A stretch of 64,000 nucleotides of DNA from Rhineura floridana (lineage: Eukaryota; Chordata; Lepidosauria; Squamata; Rhineuridae), in the NCBI RefSeq assembly GCF_030035675.1, contig NC_084482.1, positions 231,913,943-231,977,942 of the forward strand. Reading direction: 5' to 3'. Within the stretch, counting starts at the first letter, position 1. Each line of letters opens with the position of its first letter. Under the pieces are notes generated by a model, which searched no databases, had not been told where the DNA came from, and worked only from the letters and a program-made list of their open reading frames with translations. A program made the translations under genes and the position numbers. Below are positions 20,734 through 31,133 of the stretch, one piece after another.

Positions 20734-23033
20734 TTTGCTTGAAAGTTCAAAACACGAAAAAAGAAGAAAAGTTGACAGCTACAGCAACTTCAAGCCAAAG
20801 TTAACATGTCTCTGAACCCCAAAATGATATGTATGATATGTATGATATATCGCTGTGATTGGGGGCTCCCCCCATCAAGAATAACAGTAAATTTATGCAA
20901 CCAAAATAATCAAGCTTCTGATATTATCATAAATGCATAATGATGTCATAAAATCATAAAAAATAGTAACTGAGCGTGCCCACCCCAAACTGTGCTCTGG
21001 GCCAGGATAAATCATAAACGCCAAGAAAGGGGAGGGTCTCCTCTATAACATACCAGTGCATCCTGCCTGGCCCAGAGCTTCTGTTGGGTGCAGTGCACAA
21101 ATAATGGCATCTATGTACAACCAAAACGGACAAAAAGAGACAGAGAAAAATAGCTAATGGGGGGTGCCCACCCAACAATCTCCTCAGGGCCAGGACAAAC
21201 CATATACCCCAGGATAGGGAAGGGTGCCCTCTGTAACATACCAGTCTGTCCCACCTGGCCCAGAGCTCCTCTTGGGCACAGGGGATGAATAACAGCATCT
21301 ACAGAAAACCAAAATGGACAAAAAGAGGCTGAAAAAAATAAGGAAAATCTGCTCTGGGCCAGGACAAATCATACACCCCAGGAAAGGGGAGGGTGTCCTC
21401 TACGAGATGCCAGTGCACCCCGCCTGGCCCAGAGCTTCTGCTGGGCACAGGGCATGGATAAAGGCATCAATGTAAAAAAGAAATAGACAAAAAGGGACAG
21501 AAAAAATAAGTAACTAGGGGTGCCCACCCCAAAATCTGCTCTGGGCCAGGACAAATCATACACCCCAGGAAAGGGGAGGGTGTCCTCTATAACATACCAG
21601 TGCATCCTGCCTGACCCAGAACTTCTGCTTGACGCAGGGCACGAATAATGGCATCTACGGAAAACCAAAAGGCACAAAAAGAGGCAGAAAAAAGTAAGTA
21701 ACTGGGGGTGCCCACCCAACAATCTGCTCTGGGCCAGGACAAATCATACACCCCAGGAAAGAGGAGGGTGTCCTTTATGAGATGCCAGTGCATCCCACCT
21801 GGCCCAGAGCTTCTGTGAGGCGCAGGGCATGCATAAGGGCATGTACGCAAAACCAAAATGGACAAAAAGCACCCCAAAGTAAATAAGTAAGTCGGGGTAC
21901 CCACCCCAAAATCTTCTCTGGGCCAGAACAAATCATACACCACGGGAAAAGAGAGGGTGTGTTCTATGAGATGCCCGTCTTTCCCAGCTAAAATAATGAA
22001 GAATAAATAGGGGGAAATATTTAATTTGCGGTAACCACTCGAAAATCTGCTGTGGGCTATGAAAAATCATTCACTTGAGCAAAGTGGATAGTGTCCTCTC
22101 TGAAATGCCACTTCTTCCTGCCTATAATGGTTTTTCTTGTGGACCCCCAGTTACTTATTTTATATATATACACTGGTATGTTAGAGAGGACACCCTCCCC
22201 TTTCCTGGGATGTATGATTTGTCCTGGTCCAGAGCAGACTTTGGGATGAGCACCCCCAGTTACTGATTTTTTTCACCGTGTTTTTCTCTATTTTGGTTTT
22301 GCATAGATGCCCTCATGTGTGCCTGGCACCCAGCGGACGCTCCGGGCTGGATGGGATGCACTAGCATCTTGTGGAGGACACCCTCCCCTTTCCTGGAGTA
22401 TATCATTTGTCTTGGCCCAGAGCAATTTTTTCTTTCATGGTTTTATCTATTTTGGTTTTGCGAAGATGCCCTCATCCGTGCCCTGTGGCCGGCAGAACCT
22501 CTGGGTCGGATGGTATGCACTGGCATCTCCTAGAGGACACCCTCCCCTTTCCTGGGGTGCATGATTTGTCCTGGCCCAGGGGAGATTTTGGGTGGGCACT
22601 CCCAGTTACTTATGTTTTCTTTGTGTTTTTGTCTATTTTGGTTTTGCAAAGATGCCCTCATCCGTGCCCTGTGGCCGGCAGAACCTCTGGGGTGGATGGG
22701 ATGCACTGGCATCTCCTAGAGGACGCCCTCCCCTTTCCTGGGGTGCATGATTTGTCCTGGCCCAGAGCAGATTCTCAAGTGGGCACCATCAGTTACTTAT
22801 TTGTTTTTGGTTTTATGATATCATGATGAATTTATAATAATATCAGAAGCCTGATGATTTTGATCGCATACATGTATTGTTATTCTTGATGGGGGAGTCC
22901 CCCAATCGCAGTGATATATCATACAGGGTACCCCAACATATATTTTGGGGTTCAGAGACATGTTAACTTTGGGTTCAAGTTGCTGCAGCTGTCAACTTTT
23001 CTTCTTTTTAGTGTTTTGAACTTTCAAGCAAAA
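20734..23033. mobile_element. 2.3-kb palindromic element with satellite-like arms
   Basis: Outer arms at 20734-20960 and 22797-23033 are long imperfect inverted repeats, sharing GCTTGAAAGTTCAAAACAC ends, a TGATATATC motif and a GGGGTTCAGAGACATGTTAA motif read inward. Between them about seven 180-190-bp units (20961-22060) run in one orientation and about four (22150-22796) in the opposite orientation, meeting near 22.1 kb. The unit core is CTCTGGGCCAGGACAAATCA with CCCCAGGAAAGGGGAGGGTG. No transposase, RT or tail is seen. It interrupts the ZNF 5' unit between segments that are contiguous at 28.45 kb. Foldback-type DNA transposon is the best analogy; an inverted duplication of a satellite block is the alternative. 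Confidence 0.75.
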
Positions 23034-23496
23034 CTGGAACTGGGAATTAGGAACAAAAGTCAGTGTTGTGATGTGCTCGAGGGATGCTTCGATCCGGCCC
23101 CAACACAGCTCAGGGGGGAGTCAGATGGGACGGGGCAGAGCTGCAGCCTCCGATCTGGAGGGTCTGCTGGGGGGGGCGCTTAAGGGGGTCCTCTCCCTCT
23201 CCCACCCTCCCCTCCACCCCCATTGCCTACCTTTGGCTCGAGGCTCCCCCCTTGCAGCCCCGCTCGCCAACATCGCTGCGCACAAAGACGGCTCCGCGCT
23301 TCCAGCCTGCATTTCTCGCACGGAGGCGGGGCAGGAAAGGGAAGTCCCTCCTTCGCGCTCTTCCGCTCCGTTGTCCTCCATATTAAAACGAAAAATGACA
23401 GGCACATTTTTAAAAAAGGGCTTCAAGGGAACAACTTAGGTTATCTAAACCCTGTTTCCTTTACGTCAGTCTACCATAAATAGAATTTCTTGGCCA
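23034..23496 (-). promoter_or_regulatory. GC-rich ZNF 5' region (minus copy)
   Basis: A CpG-rich block whose reverse complement aligns along its length with 27965-28480. It includes the shared CAGCCTCCGATCTGGAGGGT stretch, the conserved ATG and the splice donor. This layout suits a promoter plus first exon of a KRAB-type ZNF gene. Confidence 0.6.
23231..23273 (-). CDS. Candidate first coding exon of ZNF gene (minus copy)
   Basis: The ATG at 23273-23271 begins MLASGAARGEPRAK and ends in AAAG followed by GTAGGC, a consensus donor, after 43 coding nucleotides (phase 1). The paralogous copy at 28258-28300 keeps the same ATG, length, phase and donor despite many substitutions. That points to real coding sequence rather than chance. 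No in-frame downstream exon on this strand is visible inside the window, and the intron is split by the palindromic element. Function is inferred from the locus only; transcript data would settle it. Confidence 0.5.
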
Positions 23497-23833
23497 GACA
23501 GAGAACAGTGCCATCTCAGAGAGGACACCTTCCCCTTTCCTGGGGCATATGATTTGTCCTGGCCCAGAGCAGATTCTGGGGTGCGCACCCCCCCGTTTAT
23601 TATTTTTGATGATTTTATGACATCATTATGTATTTATAATAATATCAGAAGCCTCTTTATTTTGATTGCATAAATGTATTCTTATTCTTGACGGGTAGAG
23701 TCCCGCCAATCATAGTGATATATCATACAGGGTACCCCAACATATATTTTGGGGTTCAGAGACATGTTAACTTTGGCTCGAAGTTGCTGTAGCTGTCAAC
23801 TTTTCTTCTTTTTTAGTGTTTTGAACTTTCAAG
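23497..23833 (+). repeat. Third arm of the palindromic element family
   Basis: It starts inside a satellite-like unit (GAGGACACCTTCCCCTTTCC) and continues through the full outer arm, ending ACTTTCAAG as the arm at 23033 does, in the same orientation. It is a partial copy ending exactly where CR1-B begins. Confidence 0.8.
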
Positions 23834-24490
23834 AAAAGTTCTACACTTAGGAAAAAGAAACCAAATGCACAGCTATAAGATGGGGGATACTTGGCTCAGC
23901 AATATGACATGAGAGAAGGATCTTGGAATTGTCATTGATCACAACCTGAATATGAGCCAACAGTGTGATGTGGCTGCAAAAAAGGCAAATGCTATATTAG
24001 GCTGCATTAACAGAAGTATAGTTTCCAAATCGCGTGAAGTACTAGTTCCCCTCAATTTGGCACTGGTTAGGCCTCATCTTGAATACTGCATCCAGTTCTG
24101 GTCTCCACACTTCAAGAAGGATGCAGACAAACTGGAATGGGTTCAGAGGAGGGCAACAAGGATGATCAGGGGACTGGAAACCAAGCCCTATGAGGAGAGA
24201 CTGAAAGAACTGGGCATGTTTAGCCTGGAGAAGAGAAGACTGAGGGGAGATATGATAGCACTCTTCAAGTACATGAAAGGTTGCCACACAGAGGACGGCC
24301 GGGATCTCTTCTCGGTCGTCCCAGATTGCAGGACACGGAATAATGGGCTCAAGTTGCAGGAAGACAGATTTCGACTGGACATCAGGAAAACTTCCTTTTA
24401 GAGCCATACGACAATGGAACCAATTATCTAGGGAGGTAGTGGGCTCTCCGACACTGGAGGCCTTGAAGAGGCAAGCTGGGCAGCCATCTA

Positions 24491-26287
24491 AGAACATAAG
24501 AACATAAGAAGAGCCTGCTGGATCAGGCCAGTGGCCCATCTACTCCAGCACCCTGTTCTCACAGTGGCCAACCAGGTGCCTGGGGGAAGCCCGCAAGCAG
24601 GACCCGAGTGCAAGAACACTCTCCCCTCCTGAGGCTTCCGGCAACTGGTTTTCAGAAGCATGCTGCCTCTGACTAGGGTGGCACAGCACAGCCATCATGG
24701 CTAGTAGCCATTGATAGCCCCGTCCTCCATGAATTTGTCTAATCTTCTTTTAAAGCCATCCAAGCTGGTGGCCATTACTGCATCTTGTGGGAGCAAATTC
24801 CATAGTTTAACTATGCGCTGAGTAAAGAAGTACTTCCTTTTGTCTGTCCTGAATCTTCCAACATTCAGCTTCTTTGAATGTCCACGAGTTCTAGTATTAT
24901 GAGAGAGGGAGAAGAACTTTTCTCTATCCACTTTCTCAATGCCATGCATAATTTTATACACTTCTATCATGTCTCCTCTGACCCGCCTTTTCTCTAAACT
25001 AAAAAGCCCCAAATGCTGCAACCTTTCCTCGTAAGGGAGTCGCTCCATCCCCTTGATCATTCTGGTTGCCCTCTTCTGAACCTTTTCCAACTCTATAATA
25101 TCCTTTTTGAGATGAGGCGACCAGAACTGTACACAGTATTCCAAATGCGGCCGCACCATAGATTTATACAACGGCATTATGATATCGGCTGTTTTATTTT
25201 CAATACCTTTCCTAATTATTGCTAGCATGGAATTTGCCTTTTTCACAGCTGCCGCACACTGGGTCGACATTTTCATCGTGCTGTCCACTACAACCCCGAG
25301 GTCTCTCTCCTGGTCAGTCACTGCCAGTTTAGACCCCATGAGCGTATATGTGAAATTCAGATTTTTTGCTCCAATATGCATAATTTTACACTTGTTTATA
25401 TTGAATTGCATTTGCCATTTTTCCGCCCATTCACTCAGTTTGGAGAGGTCTTTTTGGAGCTCTTCGCAATCCCTTTTTGTTTTAACAACCCTGAACAATT
25501 TAGTGTCGTCAGCAAACTTGGCCACTTCACTGCTCACTCCTAATTCTAGGTCATTAATGAACAAGTTGAAAAGTACAGGTCCCAATACCGATCCTTGAGG
25601 GACTCCACTTTCTACAGCCCTCCATTGGGAGAACTGTCCGTTGATTCCTACTCTCTGCTTTCTGCTTCTTAACCAATTCCTTATCCACAAGAGGACCTCT
25701 CCTCTTATTCCATGACTGCTAAGCTTCCTCAGAAGCCTTTGGTGAGGTACCTTGTCAAACGCTTTTTGAAAGTCTAAGTACACTATGTCCACTGGATCAC
25801 CTCTATCTATATGCTTGTTGACACTCTCAAAGAATTCTAATAGGTTACTGAGACAGGACTTTCCCTTGCAGAAGCCATGGTGGCTCTGCTTCAGCAAGGC
25901 TTGTTCTTCTATGTGCTTGGTTAATCTAGCTTTAATAATACTTTCTACCAGTTTTCCAGGGACAGATGTTAAGCTAACTGGCCTGTAATTTCCAGGATCC
26001 CCTCTGGATCCCTTTTTGAAGATTGGTGTTACATTTGCCACTTTCCAGTCCTCAGGCACGGAGGAGGACCCGAGGGACAAGTTACATATTTTAGTTAGCA
26101 GATCAGCAATTTCACATTTGAGTTCTTTGAGAACTCTCGGGTGGATGCCATCCGGGCCCGGTGATTTGTCAGTTTTTATATTGTCCATTAAGCTTAGAAC
26201 TTCCTCTCTCGTTACCACTATTTGTCTTAGTTCCTCAGAATCCCTTCCTGCAAATGTTAGTTCAGGTTCAGGGATCTGCCCTATATC
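24491..26287 (-). mobile_element. CR1-A LINE nested in CR1-B
   Basis: The minus-strand insertion has an AAGAACATAAGAA tail at 24491 and is 5'-truncated in the EN-RT linker. The tail and 3' UTR match the copies at 1.1, 37.6 and 48.1 kb closely, so it is young. No clear target duplication, as usual for CR1. Confidence 0.92.
24701..26287 (-). CDS. CR1-A ORF2 RT region, uninterrupted
   Basis: About 528 codons of ORF2 are open without a stop: DNIKTDKSPGPDGIHPRVLK, NYRPVSLTSVPGKL, DIVYLDFQKAFDKVPHQRLL, SGVPQGSVLGPVLFN, AKFADDTKLFRVV (catalytic FADD), then LEYCVQFWSPHLKKD and the family C-terminus EDGAINGY stop. The protein would copy element RNA at the target, but endonuclease and ORF1 are absent. 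The open frame extends about 23 codons into antisense CR1-B tail with only a TTG upstream, so no genuine start exists. Confidence 0.85.
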   Translation of the reverse strand, partial: DIGQIPEPELTFAGRDSEELRQIVVTREEVLSLMDNIKTDKSPGPDGIHPRVLKELKCEIADLLTKICNLSLGSSSVPEDWKVANVTPIFKKGSRGDPGNYRPVSLTSVPGKLVESIIKARLTKHIEEQALLKQSHHGFCKGKSCLSNLLEFFESVNKHIDRGDPVDIVYLDFQKAFDKVPHQRLLRKLSSHGIRGEVLLWIRNWLRSRKQRVGINGQFSQWRAVESGVPQGSVLGPVLFNLFINDLELGVSSEVAKFADDTKLFRVVKTKRDCEELQKDLSKLSEWAEKWQMQFNINKCKIMHIGAKNLNFTYTLMGSKLAVTDQERDLGVVVDSTMKMSTQCAAAVKKANSMLAIIRKGIENKTADIIMPLYKSMVRPHLEYCVQFWSPHLKKDIIELEKVQKRATRMIKGMERLPYEERLQHLGLFSLEKRRVRGDMIEVYKIMHGIEKVDREKFFSLSHNTRTRGHSKKLNVGRFRTDKRKYFFTQRIVKLWNLLPQDAVMATSLDGFKRRLDKFMEDGAINGY

Positions 26288-26394
26288 GACTGCTTTGATT
26301 TGGATTCCTGCATTGAGCAGGAGGTTGGACTCGATGGCCTTATAGGCCCCTTCCAACTCTACTATTCTATGATTCTAAGGAACTGGGAACTAGG

Positions 26395-26845
26395 AGCCAA
26401 CTTCAGGGTCGCAATAAGAGGCAACATCATAGAAGTTTATAGAATTATGCCTGGTGTGGAGGAAGTGGACCGAGAGAAGGACTTCTCCACAGAGCAGCTG
26501 GTTAGACTATGGAACCCCCTACCACAAGAAGCCGTGTTGGCCACCAGCTTGGGTGGCTTTAAAAAGAAAGACCACCGAAAAATCAATAGAATATGTTTAC
26601 AAAAAGAGAAGATAGGATTAGACAAACCAGTGGAGGAAAAGGCTCTTGAGAGCATTGCTCTGCCTCACTGTTGGAGTTTCTGGAAACCGAGTCAGGTGGG
26701 GGGGAGCGCTCTTTGGGCTCCGGTCCTGCTTGTGGGCTTCCCTTGGGGGCATCTGGTTGGCCACTAAGAGAGCAGGATTCTGACTAGGTGGGCCCCCTTT
26801 GGCCTCAACCAGCAGCCCCTTCCGATGTTCTTATCTCCCCATTCC
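26395..26845 (+). mobile_element. Old CR1-A fragment
   Basis: The diverged C-terminus reads NIIEVYRIMPGVEEVDREKD, LVRLWNPLPQEAVLATSLGG, then a 3' UTR resembling the CR1-A tail up to GATGTTCTTA. Internal insertion and many substitutions show it is much older than the intact copies. Confidence 0.75.
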
Positions 26846-27964
26846 ATTTTTTCTTCCTTTGCTGTTTTAATACAGTTGCTTATTTCGGTCGTGATCTGCT
26901 TTTAATCCTCCTGGTGTCCTAATGGGGTTCAGCATCCCTATGGAGAGCACTTTTGAACGTTCAAAGCACTTCACAGGCAGTCCCTGGTGGTCCTTACAAC
27001 AGCCTGTGAGGTAGTCCAGGTGTGCATCCAATTGCCTGTGGGGCCAGGCCCTCCAGATGGCTCTAGCAAGTGACTCCAGCTGTATTGGGGGGCATTAATT
27101 CATGATCCCATAAGTGGCAACCAGCAAGATTTTGAGCATGGGGAGAAACCGCCCATGGAAATCTCTCTCCCTCTGAGTAAGGGATTGGTGCCCTATTGCC
27201 CTGGGGGTGCTTGTGGGGCTCCCCCCCCCGATGTTAGGCTTACCTCTTCAGCTCTGCCATTCTCTCAAAAGGTGATTCTTCCATGCTGTTGCTGTTTGGG
27301 GTGGAGGGGGGACTTCACGGGGGGCTGGAAGCTGAACCTGCTTCTCTTGGCTCTGGGGTGGCTGCATCAGGCTGGATCAGGGCCAGTCTCCCCCTCTCCC
27401 TTCCCTGAAACTGCTGGGAGTGGAGCTCCATGCATGAGGAAATATCCCCCCCGAATCCCCCTGGGGGCACGAGGGAGAGCAGGGGGGTCAGGAAAGGATA
27501 CCCCACTTGCAGTCCCTGGGGGCTGGAGACAGGGAGTGGGGGGCCCTCATTGGAGGGTCCCAGTGGAGGGGGGCAAACTTCTCCCTGCATAGCTGAAAAG
27601 AGCTACAGAGGGAGGGAGGGAGGGAGGGAGGGAGGAGGCCCCCAGCACCGCCTCACCGTGCCCTCCCCGAAAAGTCCCCCTCCCTCCCAGCCCAGGCAAG
27701 ATCTGCACACAGATCTCAATGATGAGGGCAGTGGGCTGATACCCCCGCAAGTAGAAATCTAGTACGCCAGGGAGAGATGCTGCAGATCAAACGGTGGCAC
27801 TTGTCCTGGTGTCCTATTTGCAGGGAGAGTTTTTTCTTGTTCAGATGTCGGGGGGAATTAAAAATGGGATGCACCAGCTGCAAGTTAGGGGCCCAGTCCA
27901 TTGCTGCTGCCATTCAGGGACTCTCGGCACAAAAAGTCCCTGCACAGAGAAATCTAACAGGTAA
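26846..27964. other. GC-rich segment without recognised gene
   Basis: 27130-27760 is GC-rich with C- and G-runs and a (GGGA)n stretch at about 27607-27636. Frames of 90-145 codons exist on both strands but are low-complexity and lack domains. It may be promoter-proximal sequence of the ZNF locus. Nothing firmer is visible. Confidence 0.45.
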
Positions 27965-28650
27965 AAGGAAACGGGGTTTAGACTAACCTAAGCTGTTCCC
28001 TCAAAGCCTTTTTTAAAAATGGTGCCTGGAAATTTTGTTTTTACTATGGAGAAGGGTCACCGGCGAGAAAGGGGCTTCCCGCCTCCCCACGCTCTCCCTG
28101 CGAAGCAACCAAGGAACTTCAGCCACTTTGCTCTTAAAGGGTTAACAAAGGACAACGGAGGAGAAGGGAAGAGCGCAAAGAAGGGACGTCCCTTTCCTGC
28201 CCCGCCTCTCGGCGAGAACTGCGGGCTGGAAGCGCCGGAGGAGCCCCTCTTCGGGCGATGTTGGCGAGTGGAGTTGCGCGGGGGAAGCCTGGAGACAAAG
28301 GTAGGCAATGGGGCGGAGGGGAGGGTGGGAGAGGGCGAGGAGCCCCCTGAAGCGCCCCCGCCCCGCAGACCCTCCAGATCGGAGGCTGCAGCTCTGCCCC
28401 GTCCCGTCCGCCTCTCCCCTGGGCTGGGCTGGCTGTGGTGGGCCGGATCGAAGCATCCCTCGGAACATCTGTGGTTCTGGTGATGAAATTCGTGGCCTTC
28501 AGCTTGGAGATGGAGGCGCCCCATAGTCGGAACAGAGCTAAGGAGACAATAGTGAGCTAAATGGGCCGCTTCTTCTTGTGTCCTCATTTGTCCTTTGGTT
28601 CAGCTGCGATAGTTGAATAGAGAGGCTCTTCTTTCAATGCCTTCATTCTG
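27965..28650 (+). promoter_or_regulatory. GC-rich ZNF 5' region and intron start (plus copy)
   Basis: The paralogue of 23034-23496 in opposite orientation, followed by intron sequence matching 20575-20733 and 35200-35280 (GGTTCAGCTG and GTTGAATAG...GAGGCTCTTC blocks). CpG-rich, with a GT donor at 28301. It is likely the promoter and first exon region of a ZNF gene copy. Confidence 0.6.
28258..28300 (+). CDS. Candidate first coding exon of ZNF gene (plus copy)
   Basis: The ATG at 28258 begins MLASGVARGKPGDK, followed by one G and then GTAGGC at 28301. Length (43 nt), phase and donor are the same as the minus copy at 23231-23273. The terminal ZNF exons at 32931 and 40486 need exactly one nucleotide from the preceding exon, so phases are compatible. 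They lie on the other strand, so no complete gene is assembled here. The KRAB exon at 30116 is downstream on this strand. Confidence 0.5.
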
Positions 28651-28875
28651 CCAGCCCTCCCCAGTTTCCTATTCTGTTAGAATTAAGGTCACCGTTTAAT
28701 TTAGGGAAGCCCAAACGTGGCCCTGCCCTCCGGCAGACAAACTGTGTAGCGAGTGACGTTTTTCTTGAAATGTGTGCAAATGGTGGGAGCTACTTCCCTC
28801 CCTCTTCCTACACCAGGTGTAAGGTCCCTACTAAATCAGAGGATATTATCCAATTTCTCCACACCACGCACCTTT

Positions 28876-29045
28876 ATGGCACATCCACAGTGTTCATTGA
28901 AAGCATATCGCTTTCCCCCAAGAGTCCTGGGAGTTTATGAAGGGTGCTGGGAATGTAGTGCAGTGAGGAAAAACTATTATCCAGGATTCGTTGGGGGAAG
29001 CCCTGTGCTTTAGATTTGTGTTGAATGTGGTTTAAATGACTGCTG
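28876..29045. mobile_element. Inverted-repeat MITE
   Basis: TTTCCCCCAAGAGTCCTGGG and its imperfect inverse near 28970-28990 (ATCCAGGATTCGTTGGGGGA) form a long hairpin, with further pairing of the CACATCCACAGTG flank to a 3' CACATTCAAC complement. This resembles a non-autonomous DNA transposon. Confidence 0.5.
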
Positions 29046-30000
29046 TGATCATACACTTCTATCATGACTCCTCTAAGCTTTTTCTCTACAGCAAAAATCG
29101 CCAAATGTTTCGACCCTTGATCATTAGGTTGCCCATTTCTCTACCTCTTCCACTTCTAAAATGCTATTTTTGTGGTCAGGCAACCAGAACTGAAGACAGC
29201 ATCCAAGTAGGATCACATCTTAGAAGTGTATAATGGTGTTATGATATTGGCAGTTTTATTTTCAATCTGTGTCTTAATGATCCCTCACATGGAATTCACA
29301 AATTTCATACCTATAACATCAGTATCTTAATTGGGGCATCCACTATGACCTCAAGGTCTCTCTCTCCTGTCAGTCACCACCGGTTCACTTAGGATTTTTC
29401 ACTTCTGTGCATCCCTGTACGCTTGCTTACATTTAATTGCATTTGCTCTTTAATAGCCAAGCCTGCTTGGAGAGTTCCTTTTGGAGTTCCTCACAATCCT
29501 TCTCTATTTTAATCAACCTGAACTAGATATCAACAGTAAAGTTGGTTACCTCGCTTCTCACCCCAAATCCATGTCATTTAGAAACAAGTTTAAAAGCACA
29601 GGTCCTACATGATTGGTGGGTGGGGCGCTTCTTACATCCCTCCATTGGGAGAACTATTCATTTATTCCTGCTTTCTCCTTCCTGATCTTTAAACACTTAC
29701 TGATGCATGAGAGCATATTTCCTCGTATCCCATGATTGCTGTGTTCCACTCCATGTTTGGTAATTTTGTCTTTAATAATATTTTCCACTACTTTTCCCGT
29801 AATAGCAAATAGGCCTCTGATTTCCAGGTTACCTTCTGTGTCCTTTTGGCTTTCAAATTGTCATACATTTACCAGTCCATATGGTGGCAAGCCTTTGGGA
29901 GAAGGTACATATTTTTGTTATAAGATCAGCAATGTCACATTTGGGTTGTTTTAAGACCTCTCAGGTAGATGCCATCTGGACCTGAGATGATTTGTGAATG
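29046..30000 (-). mobile_element. Very old CR1-A-related copy
   Basis: The sequence parallels intact minus-strand CR1-A copies block by block (ATACACTTCTATCATG near 29050, CTCCATTGGGAGAACT near 29640, CATCTGGACCTGAGATGATT near 29970). Heavy substitution and indels leave no long frame. It sits in the presumed intron upstream of the KRAB exon. Confidence 0.8.
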
Positions 30001-30115
30001 CTAAAGTTAAAGATCCCACTTGCCCCATCTTTCTTCAGAGTGCGAATGGAGGTCAGATGATGTCCACGCCTTGGCTGGGAGTATTAATGCAGAAGCAGTT
30101 GTTTTCTTCTTCCAG

Positions 30116-30242
30116 GGACTGGTGAGCTTTGAGGAGGTGTCCTTTCACTTCACCCAGGAGGAACGGGCTCAGCTGGATCCAGACTAGAGAGCCTGTACAA
30201 GGAGATGATGCAGGAGATTCAGGAGATGGCGACCTGTTCTGT
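30116..30242 (+). pseudogene. Broken KRAB-A exon
   Basis: An acceptor TTCTTCTTCCAG precedes GLVSFEEVSFHFTQEERAQL, then DPD: a KRAB-A box start, the domain that recruits the TRIM28 corepressor in KRAB-ZNF proteins. The next codon is TAG where Gln is usual. Just after, a single-base loss (GCC TG for GCC CTG) shifts RALYKEMMQE out of frame. The usual 3' donor is not clear; GC replaces the GT seen in the inverted copy. The exon is therefore non-coding as it stands. It lies downstream of the plus-strand first-exon candidate, consistent with one decayed KRAB-ZNF gene. Confidence 0.8.
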
Positions 30243-30715
30243 TAGAATTAGGGGAGGTTAAGGATAGCCTTCTTACTCCCTTCCTGGCACCCCTGCTTCA
30301 TAAATCGGACCCACTATGCTTTTCAGATTATCCGGTAGAGCTGCCATCATTTCCTACACCACCTTTTCCCAGACAGGAAGACTCTGGGGGCCAATTTAGT
30401 ACTTATAATTCTGGGATCCTAGGACAGCACCCCCTGCGCTTCCCAGCCAGAGCCCTCTTTAACTTACTGCAAGGCCTACAACCAACACTCTCCCTCTGTT
30501 GCTGCCACCAGTCTGAAGAGTCAGCTTTTCTTTAGCACCTCAAAATCCTTTTATTTGGTAGTGGGGAACCCACGTTTTAGCTCAAGTACCTACCTGATCC
30601 TAAGTCACTACTTACCTCCAGGATATTGGTCCTCTCAAATGTAAAGCTGTTTGGCTGTTCCACTGCAGGCCTTTTCCTGATGGTGGATGAGGCATAAAGG
30701 CTGCATATGGTGCTC
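30243..30715 (+). repeat. ZNF-locus intron segment, plus copy of inverted duplication
   Basis: It matches the reverse complement of 34840-35200, sharing TTAGAATTAGGGGAGGTTAA, CGGTAGAGCTGCCATCATTT and CTGATCCTAAGTCACTACTT. An extra block near 30455-30575 is absent from the minus copy. Confidence 0.8.
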
Positions 30716-30763
30716 AATGGGGTACAATTGCTCCTGAAAGACCCAAGTCCGCAGCCTGGGGGT

Positions 30764-30794
<31 letters not shown>
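30706..30794 (+). mobile_element. L2 sliver with (TAA)n tail
   Basis: About 60 bases encode LNGVQLLLKDPSPQPGGH-like L2 sequence (cf. LPLKDQVRSLGV), followed by nine TAA repeats. Confidence 0.5.
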
Positions 30795-31133
30795 TTACTA
30801 GCATTTGAACTGAAAAATGAACAAAAAAAAATATAAAAGGTAAGGGCGCCAATTTATAATTTGCAGGGGGGCGCCGAACACACTAACCCATCTCTGTTGA
30901 GTCCTAACAGCCCAATTCCCAGCACCTGGGGTGCGGATTGGCAGACTGATAGGAGACAGTAGCTACAGGCCAGAATAAAGCCTAAAGAAAAGTCCTCTTG
31001 TGAGCCTTAGCGCTGACAGGCAGCTGTGACTTTGATCCGTGCAACAATTTCCCTGTTGACTTTGTATCTTCCACACTCATTGAGGCACCTGGATTCCCAG
31101 GCACCTTAGACACTGCAAGGCAGAGGTGTTCTG

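Larger units (their letters stand above)
23834..26380 (+). mobile_element. CR1-B LINE split by CR1-A
   Basis: The left part (23834-24490) encodes the ORF2 C-terminal half: [35 protein letters not shown] and [20 protein letters not shown], open from 23952 to 24401 before a frameshift. The right part (26288-26380) is the 3' UTR with GGTTGGACTCGATGGCC and ATTCTATG-type end. The intervening 1.8 kb is a minus-strand CR1-A. Confidence 0.9.

Noticed and set aside
20954-22826. Several 85-150-codon frames with a repeated LPFPGVYDLSWPRADFG-like peptide
   Set aside because: They arise from the ~185-bp tandem units of the palindromic element. Frames change between units, lack starts of quality, and both halves give similar peptides on opposite strands.
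26288-26356. N-terminal extension of the 24701 ORF into CR1-B tail as a fusion protein
   Set aside because: The apparent start is TTG and the added residues are antisense CR1-B 3' UTR.
27155-27762. 110-145-codon frames in the GC-rich segment
   Set aside because: Open on both strands because of GC-rich low complexity; no domains, no splice support.
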